A DNA stretch of 64,000 nt from Rhynchopus euleeides (lineage: Eukaryota > Euglenozoa > Diplonemea > Diplonemida > Diplonemidae): the NCBI GenBank assembly GCA_963210315.1, contig OY723245.1:1-64000 (forward strand). The letters are read 5' to 3'. The notes below the pieces were generated by a model, which did not search any database, was not told where the DNA came from, and was given only the letters and a program-made list of their open reading frames with translations. Made by a program: the position numbers and the translations under genes. Of this stretch, positions 30,925 to 40,585 are shown one piece after another (position 1 is the first letter of the stretch; each line of letters opens with the position of its first letter).

Positions 30925-31780
30925 TTAAGCTTCGCCGGAAGGCGATTCGAAATTCTCAGACGTCGCGTACAGGATGCTCTGAATGAGGGTGTGGGAATCA
31001 GGCGTGAACACAGGCAGCAATGAGGACATACCCGCAACGTTGCCTTCGACACTGTGGTGCTGTCGTCATCCATACACAGAATCTCTATCTGCCGCAGCTT
31101 CGAGTAGTAGAAGTCTCGTTCCGCCTGAGTCAGGGGTGTGGCGGCACAGAGATGGCAACAATGTGTACCTCAAGTGTTTCGCGGATCTGCTGCCTCTCAT
31201 CCGCATCGCATGTGCTTTCGCAGCGTGACTGTTCAAGCGGTGACCTGTCGCTCGGAAGAGGCGTCTCTCGTTCAGAGAGTGTATAGCTCGGGGTCGTCCC
31301 TTCAGACCTCTTGCCTGCGGGCTTTGCCCCTGGCTTCGCTCGAGGCTGTTTCAGGCGTCGCTGGGTGGAGACTGCAACATCCCTCGCGGCAACAGGGTCG
31401 TAGTGGGTGGGGCCGTTCGGCATCTTTGCATCGACGAAGCGCTTCATCCACTGGAGGAACTCGAGATTATCTTGGTACTTCCCCTTCACGAGTTTCTCGA
31501 TCTCGATCACTTTTTTGATACCGACGCTGTTGAAGGCGCTCTGGAGCACTTTGAAGTTGTTGATGTACTCATGCTCCAGTTTTGCATCGAAGTTTGCCTT
31601 ATGCAGCTGCACCTTGCCAGGGTGCATTGCGTCAAGAAGCTGCAGGTGGGCTAAGCCGGAGCAGCACTGCTCCACCTTCGAATAGTTGAGAGAGAGCGTG
31701 TTATTCAGCCAGTCAAGCAATTCCGTGCGGCTCACAAAGTACGCACCATCCATCATGCCGAAGTTCTCGGCGTTCGCCAT
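30925..31780 (-). CDS. EB1: EB1 family microtubule plus-end protein (three exons)
   Basis: ATG 31780 starts a 252-aa protein after two introns are removed: 31125-31168 (44 nt) and 30979-31031 (53 nt), both GT-AG. Residues about 10-130 are the calponin-homology domain of EB1 (SRTELLDWLNNTL, VEQCCSGLAHLQLLD, NFKVLQSAF, LVKGKYQDNLEFLQWMKRF). A basic Ser/Pro linker follows. After splicing, the C-terminal EB-homology domain appears (AERDFYYSKLRQIEILC) and ends in LYATSENF, the counterpart of ILYATDEGF. EB1 tracks growing microtubule ends and recruits CAP-Gly and SxIP partners. The usual C-terminal EEY motif is absent: the protein ends SPSGEA. The acceptor CTTCTTCAG lies 16 bases upstream of the ATG. 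Confidence 0.95.
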
Positions 31781-31796
31781 CGTGCTGCGCTCCCCC

Positions 31797-31822
31797 CTGA
31801 AGAAGGTGGTGTGGTGAAAGCA
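31797..31822 (-). promoter_or_regulatory. Candidate spliced-leader acceptor of the EB1 gene
   Basis: On the minus strand a pyrimidine/CA-rich stretch ends in CCTTCTTCAG, leaving a 16-base 5' leader before the ATG. Similar AG sites lie 12-14 bases before the ATGs of the genes starting at 29360, 30722, 34796 and 44787, and 23 bases before 25208. The short, regular distances fit trans-splicing. Confidence 0.5.
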
Positions 31823-31940
31823 CTTGCGGAGGCATAGTTGGGCAGGCAATCACATCACGTAAAATACATAATCACGCTGACGTTGCCGATTTGTGACTGA
31901 GATTCTCTTTCACCTTGGCAGTGGCCTGCGGCCCACTTGC

Positions 31941-34796
31941 CTAGTCCTGATACACGCGCTTGACGATGTCATCCGGAAGACCAAGCTTCCTGCCGCCCAT
32001 ATCCAGAATGATTCGCGCTGCCCCTGTGGTCACGAGACTTTCCCAACTGCTTGGAGACGTAGCGAGCTTCCCGAGCGCGCCTGCTGCCCGCCAGCAAGTG
32101 TCGATCTCGCGGTTACTTTCCTTCAGGAGCCTGGCGAGTGGCTCAATGTAGCCAAGCTGGACGAGCGTCTCCCTGCTGCCTGGGTCGTTTGCAACGTTGC
32201 GGACAATCCCTGCTGCAGCTGCTGCTTCCAGAGAAGGGGGCCAGAGGTACTGCATCAGCACATCAGCCAGTCCCATCTCCATCAGTAGCAGGCGGTGGCT
32301 CTGCACCGCACAGCATATGTCCCGCACCTCCCGCAGTGCCTCCAGGACATGGGACCCTGTGCGGAGGGCGTCCATCAGCTGGCTCAGGCGCTCCCCGCCC
32401 CGCTCCGTCTTACGGTGTGCCTTGGCAGCCCCGCGCTGTCCCTTGCGCTTCACCCTGCCGAACACCTGGTCCTCCCCGGACACTGCCGATCGTTCAAGGT
32501 CAGTGCGGGGCAGGACACCTTTTTCGACGAGCAATTTGGCAACATCCATGTGCCCATTGAGAATAGCCCAGCTCAGGGCTGTGTGGCCTTCCAAATCGAC
32601 GTGGTTCAGCATTGACGCGTCTGTGTCCTGCACTGCATCAAGGGCAACGATGACTGACTCCTCGTCGCCGCTCCGGCTTGCGAGGTGCAGGATACTCTGA
32701 CCGTCCTCGTCGAACTGTGTTGCATCGGCTCCAGCAGCGAGCAACTGCGTGAGTATTGCCGCCTTACCACGTGCTGCGGCGACATGCAGGGAGGCAGTGG
32801 GCACGGGTCCGTGAAGAGCCTCGAGAAGGCGTGCTATGAACGGTGCCTCTGCGTGGGCGGCGGCCTCGTGCAGCGGCCCCCAGCCACTCCCAGCCTCGAC
32901 TGTCACACCTACATCCAGCAGCGTCTGGAGCAGCACTTCATCATTCTGCTTGCAGCTGTGGATGACCATGGCAGCATGTGGTGAAGGGTTGGAGGCTGTC
33001 GATGCCTTGTCTTCAGAATCCTCAACTTCGACCCCAGAGTCGCACAGGAACTGGGCGTAGTTGCGGAGCAAAGGGCGTGCCAGCAGCTCGCAAGGGGCAT
33101 AGGGGCCCATTACCTCCGCCAGCTCACAGACGGACCCGGAGGGCGCCTCTGCCTGCACCAGCATGCTTGCCACGCCCTCGAACGCCGTCACTGGGGCGAA
33201 CACCGTTTTGTCCCGAAGAGTGGTGCGGCGACGCAGCTGGTTGCACACACGCAGTGCAGCGAGAGAGTCGCCCCCGAGGTGGTTAAAGTTGTGCTCCCGC
33301 CCAACCGACCCACCGCCGAGCACCGTCTCCCAGCAAAGGCCTACGAGGCTCTCCAGCGCGGTTGCATGGGGAACAGCCTCTTGGCGCTGCAGGGCGCCCT
33401 GGTGATCCTTCCGCACCAACTCGCTGACCTCTTCGCGGTTCACCTTCCCTGACGGCGTCGCACTCAGCACCAACTTCTTGGGCACACCAAAGACAGTGGG
33501 CACCGCGTAGTACGGCAGGTGTGCACGGCACTGCAACTCCACGGCGGTCACCATAACCCACCGCGGGTAGTTCCCACGGCGCGTCACGCACACACCGATT
33601 GCCCCATCCACGACACATGCAATAGCGTCGGACACAATGCTGCACCTTCGCGCGACTGCGTCGATCTCCTCCAGGTTGATACGTTGCCCCTTCACCTTCA
33701 GTGTTGAGTCGCGCCTGCCCAGCAGCACGATGCCATCCGGCGTGTCGATGCCCAGGTCGCCTGTCCTCAGGGCAGGCAGGGCAGGCTCTCCGTGGCAGTG
33801 TGACAGGCCACACCCACGCACCACAACCTCACCGTCCTCCACAGACAGCGAGTACGACCCGAACCCATGCCCGATAGTCACCTTGGCGCCCGGGTCGGGT
33901 GAGACTCGCGCGCTACTCTGGTACCCTGTGCCCTCGGTGAGCCCGTAGGTGTTGCGGAGCGTGATGTGGCTCGCAGCCCAGGTGCGCATGCTCTCGGGGA
34001 ACGACTCGCCCCCCAGGGTGAGGCACTGCAGCGAGGGGAAGTCATCCGGGCACCCGCGCTCGACAAGCCTCCACTGGGTGGGTGTGCAGCAGACGTGCGT
34101 GACCTGCTGCGTCTGCAGAAGGGAGGCAAACTGCCACGACGTGACTGTCGCACGCGGCGGGGCAACCAGAGCAGCGCCGCTCACCCAAGCGGCGGCGGTG
34201 TCGACCTGGCAGGGGTCGAACGTCAGGTGCGACGCCAGCAGCACACGTGACCCTGCCCCGAGGCCCTCCTCAGCAGCCTTCGCCTGGGCTGCCTCGAACA
34301 GCTGCTCCTGCCCGGTCTGCACCACCTTCGGCTCCCCCGTCGTGCCGGAAGTTGTGATGTAGTGGCTGACGCTGCCCTCTGTTTCGCCCACAGGCGTGGA
34401 TGCGGGCGCTGACCCCTCCTTGTCTGCAACGATGCTCTGCACGTCGATGTGGGGAAGCAACTCGAGACCGTCCGGCAGGGCACCACCGCCAACCAAGGCA
34501 GCACCGATATTGAGGGAAGCCACGAGGGAGCGATTCCTTGCGGGGGGGGACCTTGCATCGACAGGCACAAAAGGGATACCGCACCGCCAGCACGCCAGCA
34601 TGCACACGGGCAACAGGGGCCCGTCCTGCACAAGCAGCGCCACGCAGGTCAGCGGGGATTGACAGAGAGCCGCCGCCACGCGCGACGACACGTCCCACAC
34701 ACCCTGATATGTCAGGGCTGTGCCTCCCTCGTCGAGCAGCGCCACACCATCGGGGCACCGCTGTACGGCGGCGCCGATTGCGTGGCAAACGCTCAT
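31941..34796 (-). CDS. AASDH-like adenylation-carrier protein with ankyrin and armadillo repeats (951 aa)
   Basis: ATG 34796 begins a single-exon gene. Residues 1-460 are an adenylation domain: A3 YITTSGTTGEPK (146-157), FDPCQVD (193-199), A5 TYGLTEGT (283-290), A7 RTGDLG (344-349), A8 LGRRDSTLKVKGQRINLEE (359-377) and A10 SGKVNREE (449-456) with the catalytic Lys. A carrier domain follows with LGGDSL, Ser511 being the phosphopantetheine site. This A-PCP pair, including the SHLTFDP context, resembles AASDH/ACSF4, an acyl/amino-acid adenylating enzyme that in animals ends in a PQQ-type beta-propeller. Here the C-terminus instead has ankyrin repeats (about 600-785; GWGPLHEAAAH, ASLHVAAARGK, QSILHLASRSG, HTALSWAILNG) and an armadillo-like helical region (about 800-951). 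No condensation or thioesterase domain is present. The substrate is unknown. Confidence 0.88.
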   Translation of the reverse strand: MSVCHAIGAAVQRCPDGVALLDEGGTALTYQGVWDVSSRVAAALCQSPLTCVALLVQDGPLLPVCMLACWRCGIPFVPVDARSPPARNRSLVASLNIGAALVGGGALPDGLELLPHIDVQSIVADKEGSAPASTPVGETEGSVSHYITTSGTTGEPKVVQTGQEQLFEAAQAKAAEEGLGAGSRVLLASHLTFDPCQVDTAAAWVSGAALVAPPRATVTSWQFASLLQTQQVTHVCCTPTQWRLVERGCPDDFPSLQCLTLGGESFPESMRTWAASHITLRNTYGLTEGTGYQSSARVSPDPGAKVTIGHGFGSYSLSVEDGEVVVRGCGLSHCHGEPALPALRTGDLGIDTPDGIVLLGRRDSTLKVKGQRINLEEIDAVARRCSIVSDAIACVVDGAIGVCVTRRGNYPRWVMVTAVELQCRAHLPYYAVPTVFGVPKKLVLSATPSGKVNREEVSELVRKDHQGALQRQEAVPHATALESLVGLCWETVLGGGSVGREHNFNHLGGDSLAALRVCNQLRRRTTLRDKTVFAPVTAFEGVASMLVQAEAPSGSVCELAEVMGPYAPCELLARPLLRNYAQFLCDSGVEVEDSEDKASTASNPSPHAAMVIHSCKQNDEVLLQTLLDVGVTVEAGSGWGPLHEAAAHAEAPFIARLLEALHGPVPTASLHVAAARGKAAILTQLLAAGADATQFDEDGQSILHLASRSGDEESVIVALDAVQDTDASMLNHVDLEGHTALSWAILNGHMDVAKLLVEKGVLPRTDLERSAVSGEDQVFGRVKRKGQRGAAKAHRKTERGGERLSQLMDALRTGSHVLEALREVRDICCAVQSHRLLLMEMGLADVLMQYLWPPSLEAAAAAGIVRNVANDPGSRETLVQLGYIEPLARLLKESNREIDTCWRAAGALGKLATSPSSWESLVTTGAARIILDMGGRKLGLPDDIVKRVYQD

Positions 34797-35578
34797 TGGT
34801 CTGCCGCTCCTGGGCGGAGGTGTTGTCTGGGCTCAGCATAGCAAGTGGTGGGTGGGTGGCCAGATGGATTTGGCCTCAGACGGGAAAAGCAACCCAGCGT
34901 CGAGGGCATGGGGAGGAGCGGTGGTGGGTGTGGGGGTCAGGGGGGCCGGTTTCCATCGTTGCATCAGCTGCACCCAAACCCTCGGCAACCCAGCCAGCGA
35001 AATGATAAAAAGGGAAACTGGATAGAAAAGGACATATCGTTTTCACTTGGTTTGCACAAGGGTCGTGCGGCAGCGGGCTGCACTGAGCTCCCCCACGCGC
35101 AGTTCCTCTCATCCCAATAACCCCACGCGATTCCCCGCCCTGGGGGACAGAGCAACAAGGCACACAAGGCAGCCAGGGAGCGAGAGGCGTCAACAAAGGT
35201 GTAAACCCTCTCACTGTGGTCCGGCAACCGCCTCACCCGCTGACGCAAAGCGGAGAAGTGACCCAGCGAGTAACTGCAAAAAAATACGCGATCTGTGTCC
35301 TGGCTGGATCGTAAAGTGGCAGCAAAACGAGACGACAAACCAAGTATTGCCGAAGGTTGTTTTGTTGGAACTCAGACCCCACTCTTTGTGTACACCACTC
35401 CCCGGTCTGATGAAGTGGTGTGAGTGGGGTCGCACGATCCAGCTAAAGGCACAGAAAGCTTCCCCAGTTGGCTACGCCGACTCACAATAAAAGCAATATC
35501 ATCTCGACTTCTAAAGCCTGACCTGCATTGTCATGCTGCATCGTCTCCTACTGAGCCAACGTTGTTGCACGCCGTGGC
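34797..35578. other. Intergenic, 782 bases, with spacer repeat
   Basis: No gene supported. The segment 35311-35473 is a shortened copy of the repeat at 8001-8330. Minus-strand sequence next to 34796 has the acceptor candidate CACCTCCGCCCAG ending at 34810, 13 bases before the ATG. Confidence 0.6.
35311..35473. repeat. Low-copy spacer repeat, deleted copy
   Basis: Matches 8005-8055 and 8218-8310 in the same orientation (GGATCGTAAAGTGGCAGCAA; CAGACCCCACTCTTTGTGTA) but lacks about 160 internal bases. Confidence 0.75.
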
Positions 35579-37756
35579 CTACGGGGTGCAGCGCCCCATC
35601 AGACGGGGGAACAGGCACGTCTCCCGGACGTGGTCAACGTTCTCACGCTCGACGTCGTTGCACAGCCACACGAGGAAGCGCTCCAGCCCCAGACCGAACC
35701 CACCGTGGGGCGATGTCCCGTACCTGGAGGTGGGTGACATGCATGATGAGGGGTGGTTGTTGTGACATACTTGCGCTGGTCGGTGAACCAGTAGTACGGC
35801 GCAGGGTCGAACTTCTCGCGCTCGTACGCCTGCATCAGCTCGTCGTACTCGTGGATCCTGCAAGGGTGGTGGGAAGGTGTAGAGCAAGCAGCCGGCCAGA
35901 CATCATACCTCATGGACCCCCCGATGATCTCACCGATACCGGGCATCAGCAGATCGACGGACTCAGTCAGATCAGGGTGGCCCTCCACGCGCTTCATGTA
36001 GAAAGACTTGATCGAAGTGGGGAAGTTCATCATGAACACGGGCTCCCCGATCTTCGCAACCATGGCACGCTCGGGGCGGTCAGGGATGTCATCCTCGTCC
36101 CCGAAGTGCATCGGGTGGCCCTCCTCACCAGGCTCCGTCTTGTAGATGTTGTGCTCCCGGCAGAACTTGATGGCGTCAGCGTGGGTGAGACGCTTGAACG
36201 GCCGCTTCGGGATGTAGCAATCCTTCCAGCTGTCCGTCCCGTCATCAGTCCAGTTCTTCATGGGGCCCGGGTTCAGGGTACGGATCTCGTTGCCGCACCA
36301 CTTCATCAGCAGCGTCAGCACACCCACCATCAGCTCCTCCAGGCGGTTCAGCAGGTCCTCGAAGTCGATGAACGGATACTCTGCCTCAATGTGAGTGAAC
36401 TCGGACAGGTGGCGCTTCGTCTTCGACTTCTCTGCACGGTAGGACGGGAGGATGCAGAAGCAGTCCCCGATCATCGGGATCGCCGTCTCCAGGTACAGCT
36501 GGCTGGACTGCGTCATGTATGCCGTCTCGCCGTAGAACTGCAGGTCGAACAGGCTCGACCCACCCTCGCACTGGGTCTGCACAATCGTCGGGGGCTGCAC
36601 CTCCATGCACCCCTTGTCGAAGAAGTGGTCGCGGAAGGCCTTCATGGCGAAGGAGCGCACACGCATCAGCATGGCGGTGTTGGAGCTGCGCAGCATCATG
36701 TGGCGTTGCTCGAGGCGCTGGTGCACGTCCGTGTCCTCGTTCAGCACGTTGTTGATGTCAGGGTCACTCATCCCGAAGATCGCCCACTCCGACACACTCA
36801 TCTCAAACGGAGGGCACGTGAGGTGCTCGTTCTTCGCAGCCTTGGGCTCGTGGTTGATCTTACCACGGAAGGCGAACGACGCCTCACGCGCGATCTCGGG
36901 AAGGTTCTTGTCCTTCACTACACACTGCATCACGCCAGTGCCGTCACGCAGAATCACAAAGCACATGTTCTTCTGCTGGCGCACGATGTGGGCCCACCCA
37001 CGCACCACGTATTCCTGGTCAAGGTTCTTCAGAGTCGGCACGTCCTTCAGAAGCGTCGGCTTGTACCCACAGGCGTCATCCAGCAGCTTCTTCTGGGCGT
37101 CCGTCTGCTTGCTGGGGTCGAACACCTTCTTCTCGGCGGCCTTCGGGGCAGCCTTTTCCTTCTTCTTCTTGTCCCCAGCATCGTCCTCAGCGGTGCGGGG
37201 GCCCAGGAGGGCGGTCACCTGCTTGTCGACCTCCTCCTTCATCGCCTCACCGTCAGCCCACTTCAGGGCCTCCGTCTTCCTGAGGTCGCCAAGCATGCGG
37301 CCGGTGTTGAACTTGTAACGCTGCTGCTCGATGTCAGCCTTCTGCTTCGCAATGGCAGCGGCAACCTCGGTGGTGATCGTCTCGCGGGAGACAACCACAC
37401 CGGCACCGCACTCGGCCTCGAAAGCCTTGACATCGACATCGGCATCCTTCTTGCCGATGAGGTGCTTCACAGCCGCGTCACACTGCTTGCTGTTCAGCTT
37501 GCCGTCGCGGATGTACTTCCCGACGAAGACGCGGTGCTTCTCAGGGGCACGCGTGACGGCCGAGTACAGCATGGCCCCGACCGTCTGATGCAGGGTGTGG
37601 TGGGCATCAAGCAACACTGCATGGGCATACCTTGTCGCACTCCTTCACGTCAAGGGCATCCAGGAAGGCAACAATGGTCTTCGTCAGCTCCTCGTTCTTG
37701 AGGACGTTCTGCGTGTTCTTCTCATCGAGGCCCAGCACGGCCAGCCTTTCCGCCAT
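35579..37756 (-). CDS. Asparaginyl-tRNA synthetase with a GlnRS-type N-terminal domain (four exons)
   Basis: ATG 37756 ([14 protein letters not shown]) is the start; GT-AG introns are 37585-37630 (46 nt), 35858-35908 (51 nt) and 35724-35770 (47 nt). Residues about 1-195 match the N-terminal RNA-binding domain of eukaryotic glutaminyl-tRNA synthetase ([46 protein letters not shown]). A Lys-rich linker follows. The C-terminal part is a class II AsnRS: OB-fold anticodon-binding domain ([11 protein letters not shown]...[10 protein letters not shown]), motif 2 ([25 protein letters not shown]) and, after splicing, [19 protein letters not shown] (motif 3) ending MGRCTP. The enzyme charges tRNA-Asn with asparagine. 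The GlnRS N-domain on an AsnRS is the unusual feature. The stop TAG is at 35579. Confidence 0.94.
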
Positions 37757-38064
37757 GATGAATCCGTGCACGGGGGGGGGAACACAAGACTGAAAAGTTC
37801 TCTGGAGTGTGATGGGTCTGAAGCGCCGCACCCCCCACACCCCGCGTGTGCCCCGAAGGAGATACACGGTTGCAACACCGCCTGCAGTGCGCCTGGGGTC
37901 ACCGCTGGGGTTGGGCACCAAGAGCATGGCAGCAAAAAGGAATGCAGCGGCTGTAGGGGTGAGAGGTGGGTGGGGGCGGGGCACCGGCCCTATCTTTGCG
38001 TCACTCCGAATCAACGTCATAACGTGCAACACACGTGTAAATGGAATCAGGAAGGCGAGGGAAG
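37757..38064. other. Intergenic, 308 bases
   Basis: No gene seen. The minus strand carries a C9 tract at 37771-37779 and an upstream CTTTTCAG (ending near 37792), the likely trans-splice region of the AsnRS gene. Confidence 0.5.
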
Positions 38065-40407
38065 TTAGTCCTGGTCTTTACCTGAAAACGACCCAAAGGC
38101 CCAGCCTCCATCCTCGCCAAAGGGCTTATCGCCGGACCCCGGAGACACCTCACCGCGCAGCACACGCGCCTGCTGCTGCAGATCATCGATAGTCTTCTGC
38201 AGCTTCGCGCCCTCCTCTTCAAAGTGGGTCGTGGCCACCTTCTTGTCCCACTCCGCCTTCTCCGCCACGAAGCGCAGCTCCTCCATCTTCTTCTTCAGCA
38301 CAGGGACACGTGCCGCCTCCCTCTCCAGGGTACGGGTGCGGTCCTTCTCTTTCGCCACAGTCGCAAGCGTCAGGTTGGCCTCCTCCAGGTCGCGCGACAG
38401 GTCCGTGTTGCGATCCTTGAGCTGCGCGCACTCCGCTTCCGACACCTTCATCCTCAGCAGCTCCTCGTTTGCATCGTGGTACATCTTGGACAGGTCCTCC
38501 AGAGAACGCAGCCCCTCCAGCACACGGGTGTCCGGCTCCGCCGTCTTCATGTGCTCGATGTTCTTCTGCAGCATCGCGATCTCCTCCCTGTCCCGTGCCT
38601 CGGTGAGGAGACCCACCCTCCGCTCCTCCTGCAGGGTGCTGACGGACTGCCGCGCTACGGCCAGCTCAGCCTCCGCCTCGCTGTGGCTTGCCGTGAGGGC
38701 CCTGTGTGCCTCCTGCAGGGCAGCAGAGGTAGCCTTCAGCTCGCCCAGCTCGAGAGACAGGGCGTGGCTCCTTGTTTCGTAGCGCGAGAGCTGTACCGAT
38801 CTGTTTTTATACTGCCCCAGCTGCGCGATGACAGACGTGTTCTCCTGCTGCAGGTCGGCGACCTTCTTCTGCAGGGCTGCGAGGTTGTGGCATGGGGGCG
38901 GCGGGGTCTGGGGCCCTTTGCTCCTGTGTTCCTCCAGGGCAGCCTCTGCCTTGGTGCGGGCCGCAACGGCGTCACCCGTCTGCTGGAGCAGGGCCTTGAA
39001 GCGGGCGCTCATGACGCAGATCTCACCCTGGAGGCGGGGCACAATCTCCGCCTTCATGCGCTGCACGGCAGCCTCGATGCGGTCCTCCTCATGCGCCATG
39101 TGTTCGCGAAGCTCGGCGAGCTGCTGCCTCTCTTCAGTGATAGCGGCATTGAGCCTCAGTATGTCGTCCTCGCGTGCCTTCAGCCGCACACCGGATTGAG
39201 CAGCTCGCTCGTTGGCCTCCACTGCTGACACACGCAAGGCCTCCTGTGCGCGATCCTGAGCTTCGAAGTCATCCCCGAGGTAGTCCGTCTGCGTCTCGCC
39301 AGCAAGAAGCACACCTCCTGCCTGTGTTGTCGCCTCGCTGGTTGGTGCACGCGCCTCGACCTGTGCGTCGATGAGGACGGGGCGAGGCAGAAGGCTCGCT
39401 GCACCCCTCCCCACGGGGGAGGGCTGCTTCTGAAAAAGAACCGAATCCAGCTCGTCCTGTGCGGCACGCCGGAGGGAGTTCGCCGAGTCGAGCAGGGCGT
39501 GGAGCCGCTGCACCTCGGGGTCCTGGAATGGCACAGTCTGGGACCCCGTGTCGCGGGACTCCGGTGGGGGTGGCGGTGGGGGCGGCACAGCTCGCAGCTT
39601 AGCTTCCAGCGCCTCCTTCTCCTCTGTGTGCTGGGCGAAGGCGCTGCGCGCATCCGCAACGCCCTGCAGGAGCTCTGTGGTCATGGCGGAGGCGTGTGCG
39701 ACCTGCTGCTCGTGGTCATGCCACCAGCCGCGTCCCTGTGACACGCCCTGCAGCAGCGCGTCCAGGTTGAATCCAACCTCATCCCGCAAGGCGTCCTGGT
39801 GTGCAGCGTCATCTGCTTGTCGCTGCAAGATCAGCCCTTCCAGCATTGCCATCGAGGAAGTGCAGCTGGCGACAGCATTGTCCAGCTGGACCACGTCAAA
39901 ACCGAGGCTGTGGTCGCTGCCAGCGGATTCCCTCCTCCCGAAGCCCATGTGGCGTGACACCTGCTCGCCCTTCAGCTGCCCCACGGCGTCTGCGGCGACC
40001 TGCTCCATCACCTGCAGCTCCGTCATAGCGCAGGCCAGCTGCGTGAGGGAGGCGTCGGCACCCATGTCACCCAGGCGGGCCACACATGCCGTCATCATTT
40101 CGCAGATGGCGCGTGTCTGTGGGCTGACCTCACCAGTAGGCGTCAGTGGCGTGGACGGAGCGGAGTCAACCAATAACGGCTCGGACATGGCCTTATCCAT
40201 CTTTGCTCGCAGGATCGACTTTCGCGGCTTTTCCCTTGGAGACGCCTTTGACAGCAGAATCTGCGCGTGGCTGAGGTTCTGCATATTTTTCCGAAACTTC
40301 CCCCGGTGACGGCCTTTTGGGGGTGGCGCTGGGCTGCGGTGCTGTGCATCCTCCGATGAATGCAGTGACGGGCGGGAGGGACGACCGGAGTCATTGTTGC
40401 TATTCAT
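38065..40407 (-). CDS. Long coiled-coil protein (780 aa)
   Basis: ATG 40407 (MNSNNDSGRPSRPS) is chosen; the frame is open upstream to about 40518 with an alternative ATG at MPRVPR. The first ~110 residues are basic and Ser/Pro-rich, likely disordered, followed by a helical region. A poly-Pro stretch (VPPPPPPPPES, about 315-325) divides the protein, and from about 345 to 770 it is almost continuous coiled coil (LQQENTSVIAQLGQYKN, ECAQLKDRNTDLSRDLEEAN). The C-terminus is Gly/acidic. This resembles structural or centrosomal/flagellar scaffold proteins in shape, without a specific family. Single exon; 178 bases from the RbfA-like gene. Confidence 0.75.
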   Translation of the reverse strand: MNSNNDSGRPSRPSLHSSEDAQHRSPAPPPKGRHRGKFRKNMQNLSHAQILLSKASPREKPRKSILRAKMDKAMSEPLLVDSAPSTPLTPTGEVSPQTRAICEMMTACVARLGDMGADASLTQLACAMTELQVMEQVAADAVGQLKGEQVSRHMGFGRRESAGSDHSLGFDVVQLDNAVASCTSSMAMLEGLILQRQADDAAHQDALRDEVGFNLDALLQGVSQGRGWWHDHEQQVAHASAMTTELLQGVADARSAFAQHTEEKEALEAKLRAVPPPPPPPPESRDTGSQTVPFQDPEVQRLHALLDSANSLRRAAQDELDSVLFQKQPSPVGRGAASLLPRPVLIDAQVEARAPTSEATTQAGGVLLAGETQTDYLGDDFEAQDRAQEALRVSAVEANERAAQSGVRLKAREDDILRLNAAITEERQQLAELREHMAHEEDRIEAAVQRMKAEIVPRLQGEICVMSARFKALLQQTGDAVAARTKAEAALEEHRSKGPQTPPPPCHNLAALQKKVADLQQENTSVIAQLGQYKNRSVQLSRYETRSHALSLELGELKATSAALQEAHRALTASHSEAEAELAVARQSVSTLQEERRVGLLTEARDREEIAMLQKNIEHMKTAEPDTRVLEGLRSLEDLSKMYHDANEELLRMKVSEAECAQLKDRNTDLSRDLEEANLTLATVAKEKDRTRTLEREAARVPVLKKKMEELRFVAEKAEWDKKVATTHFEEEGAKLQKTIDDLQQQARVLRGEVSPGSGDKPFGEDGGWAFGSFSGKDQD

Positions 40408-40585
40408 AGACCCCTCACCTGTTTGCAGGGCAGTGGCAGTGCGCGGCACACGTGGCATGCGAGAGGGGCGTACCAAGTGGGATCGGGGATGGGGGTGGGT
40501 GGGGCGGTGTCTCTGCAAAGACGCATTCGGAACAAACTCACTCGCCTGGGGGTCATGGCGATCACGCTGCCCCCGGCACTTGCGG

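Noticed and set aside
37585..37617. AsnRS start inside the intron ([11 protein letters not shown])
   Set aside because: The segment is the 3' part of a GT-AG intron. Splicing from an upstream exon restores ...[16 protein letters not shown], which matches the GlnRS N-domain.
35533..37701. 722-codon plus-strand frame
   Set aside because: Antisense shadow of the AsnRS gene, whose minus-strand protein aligns over its full length with known families.
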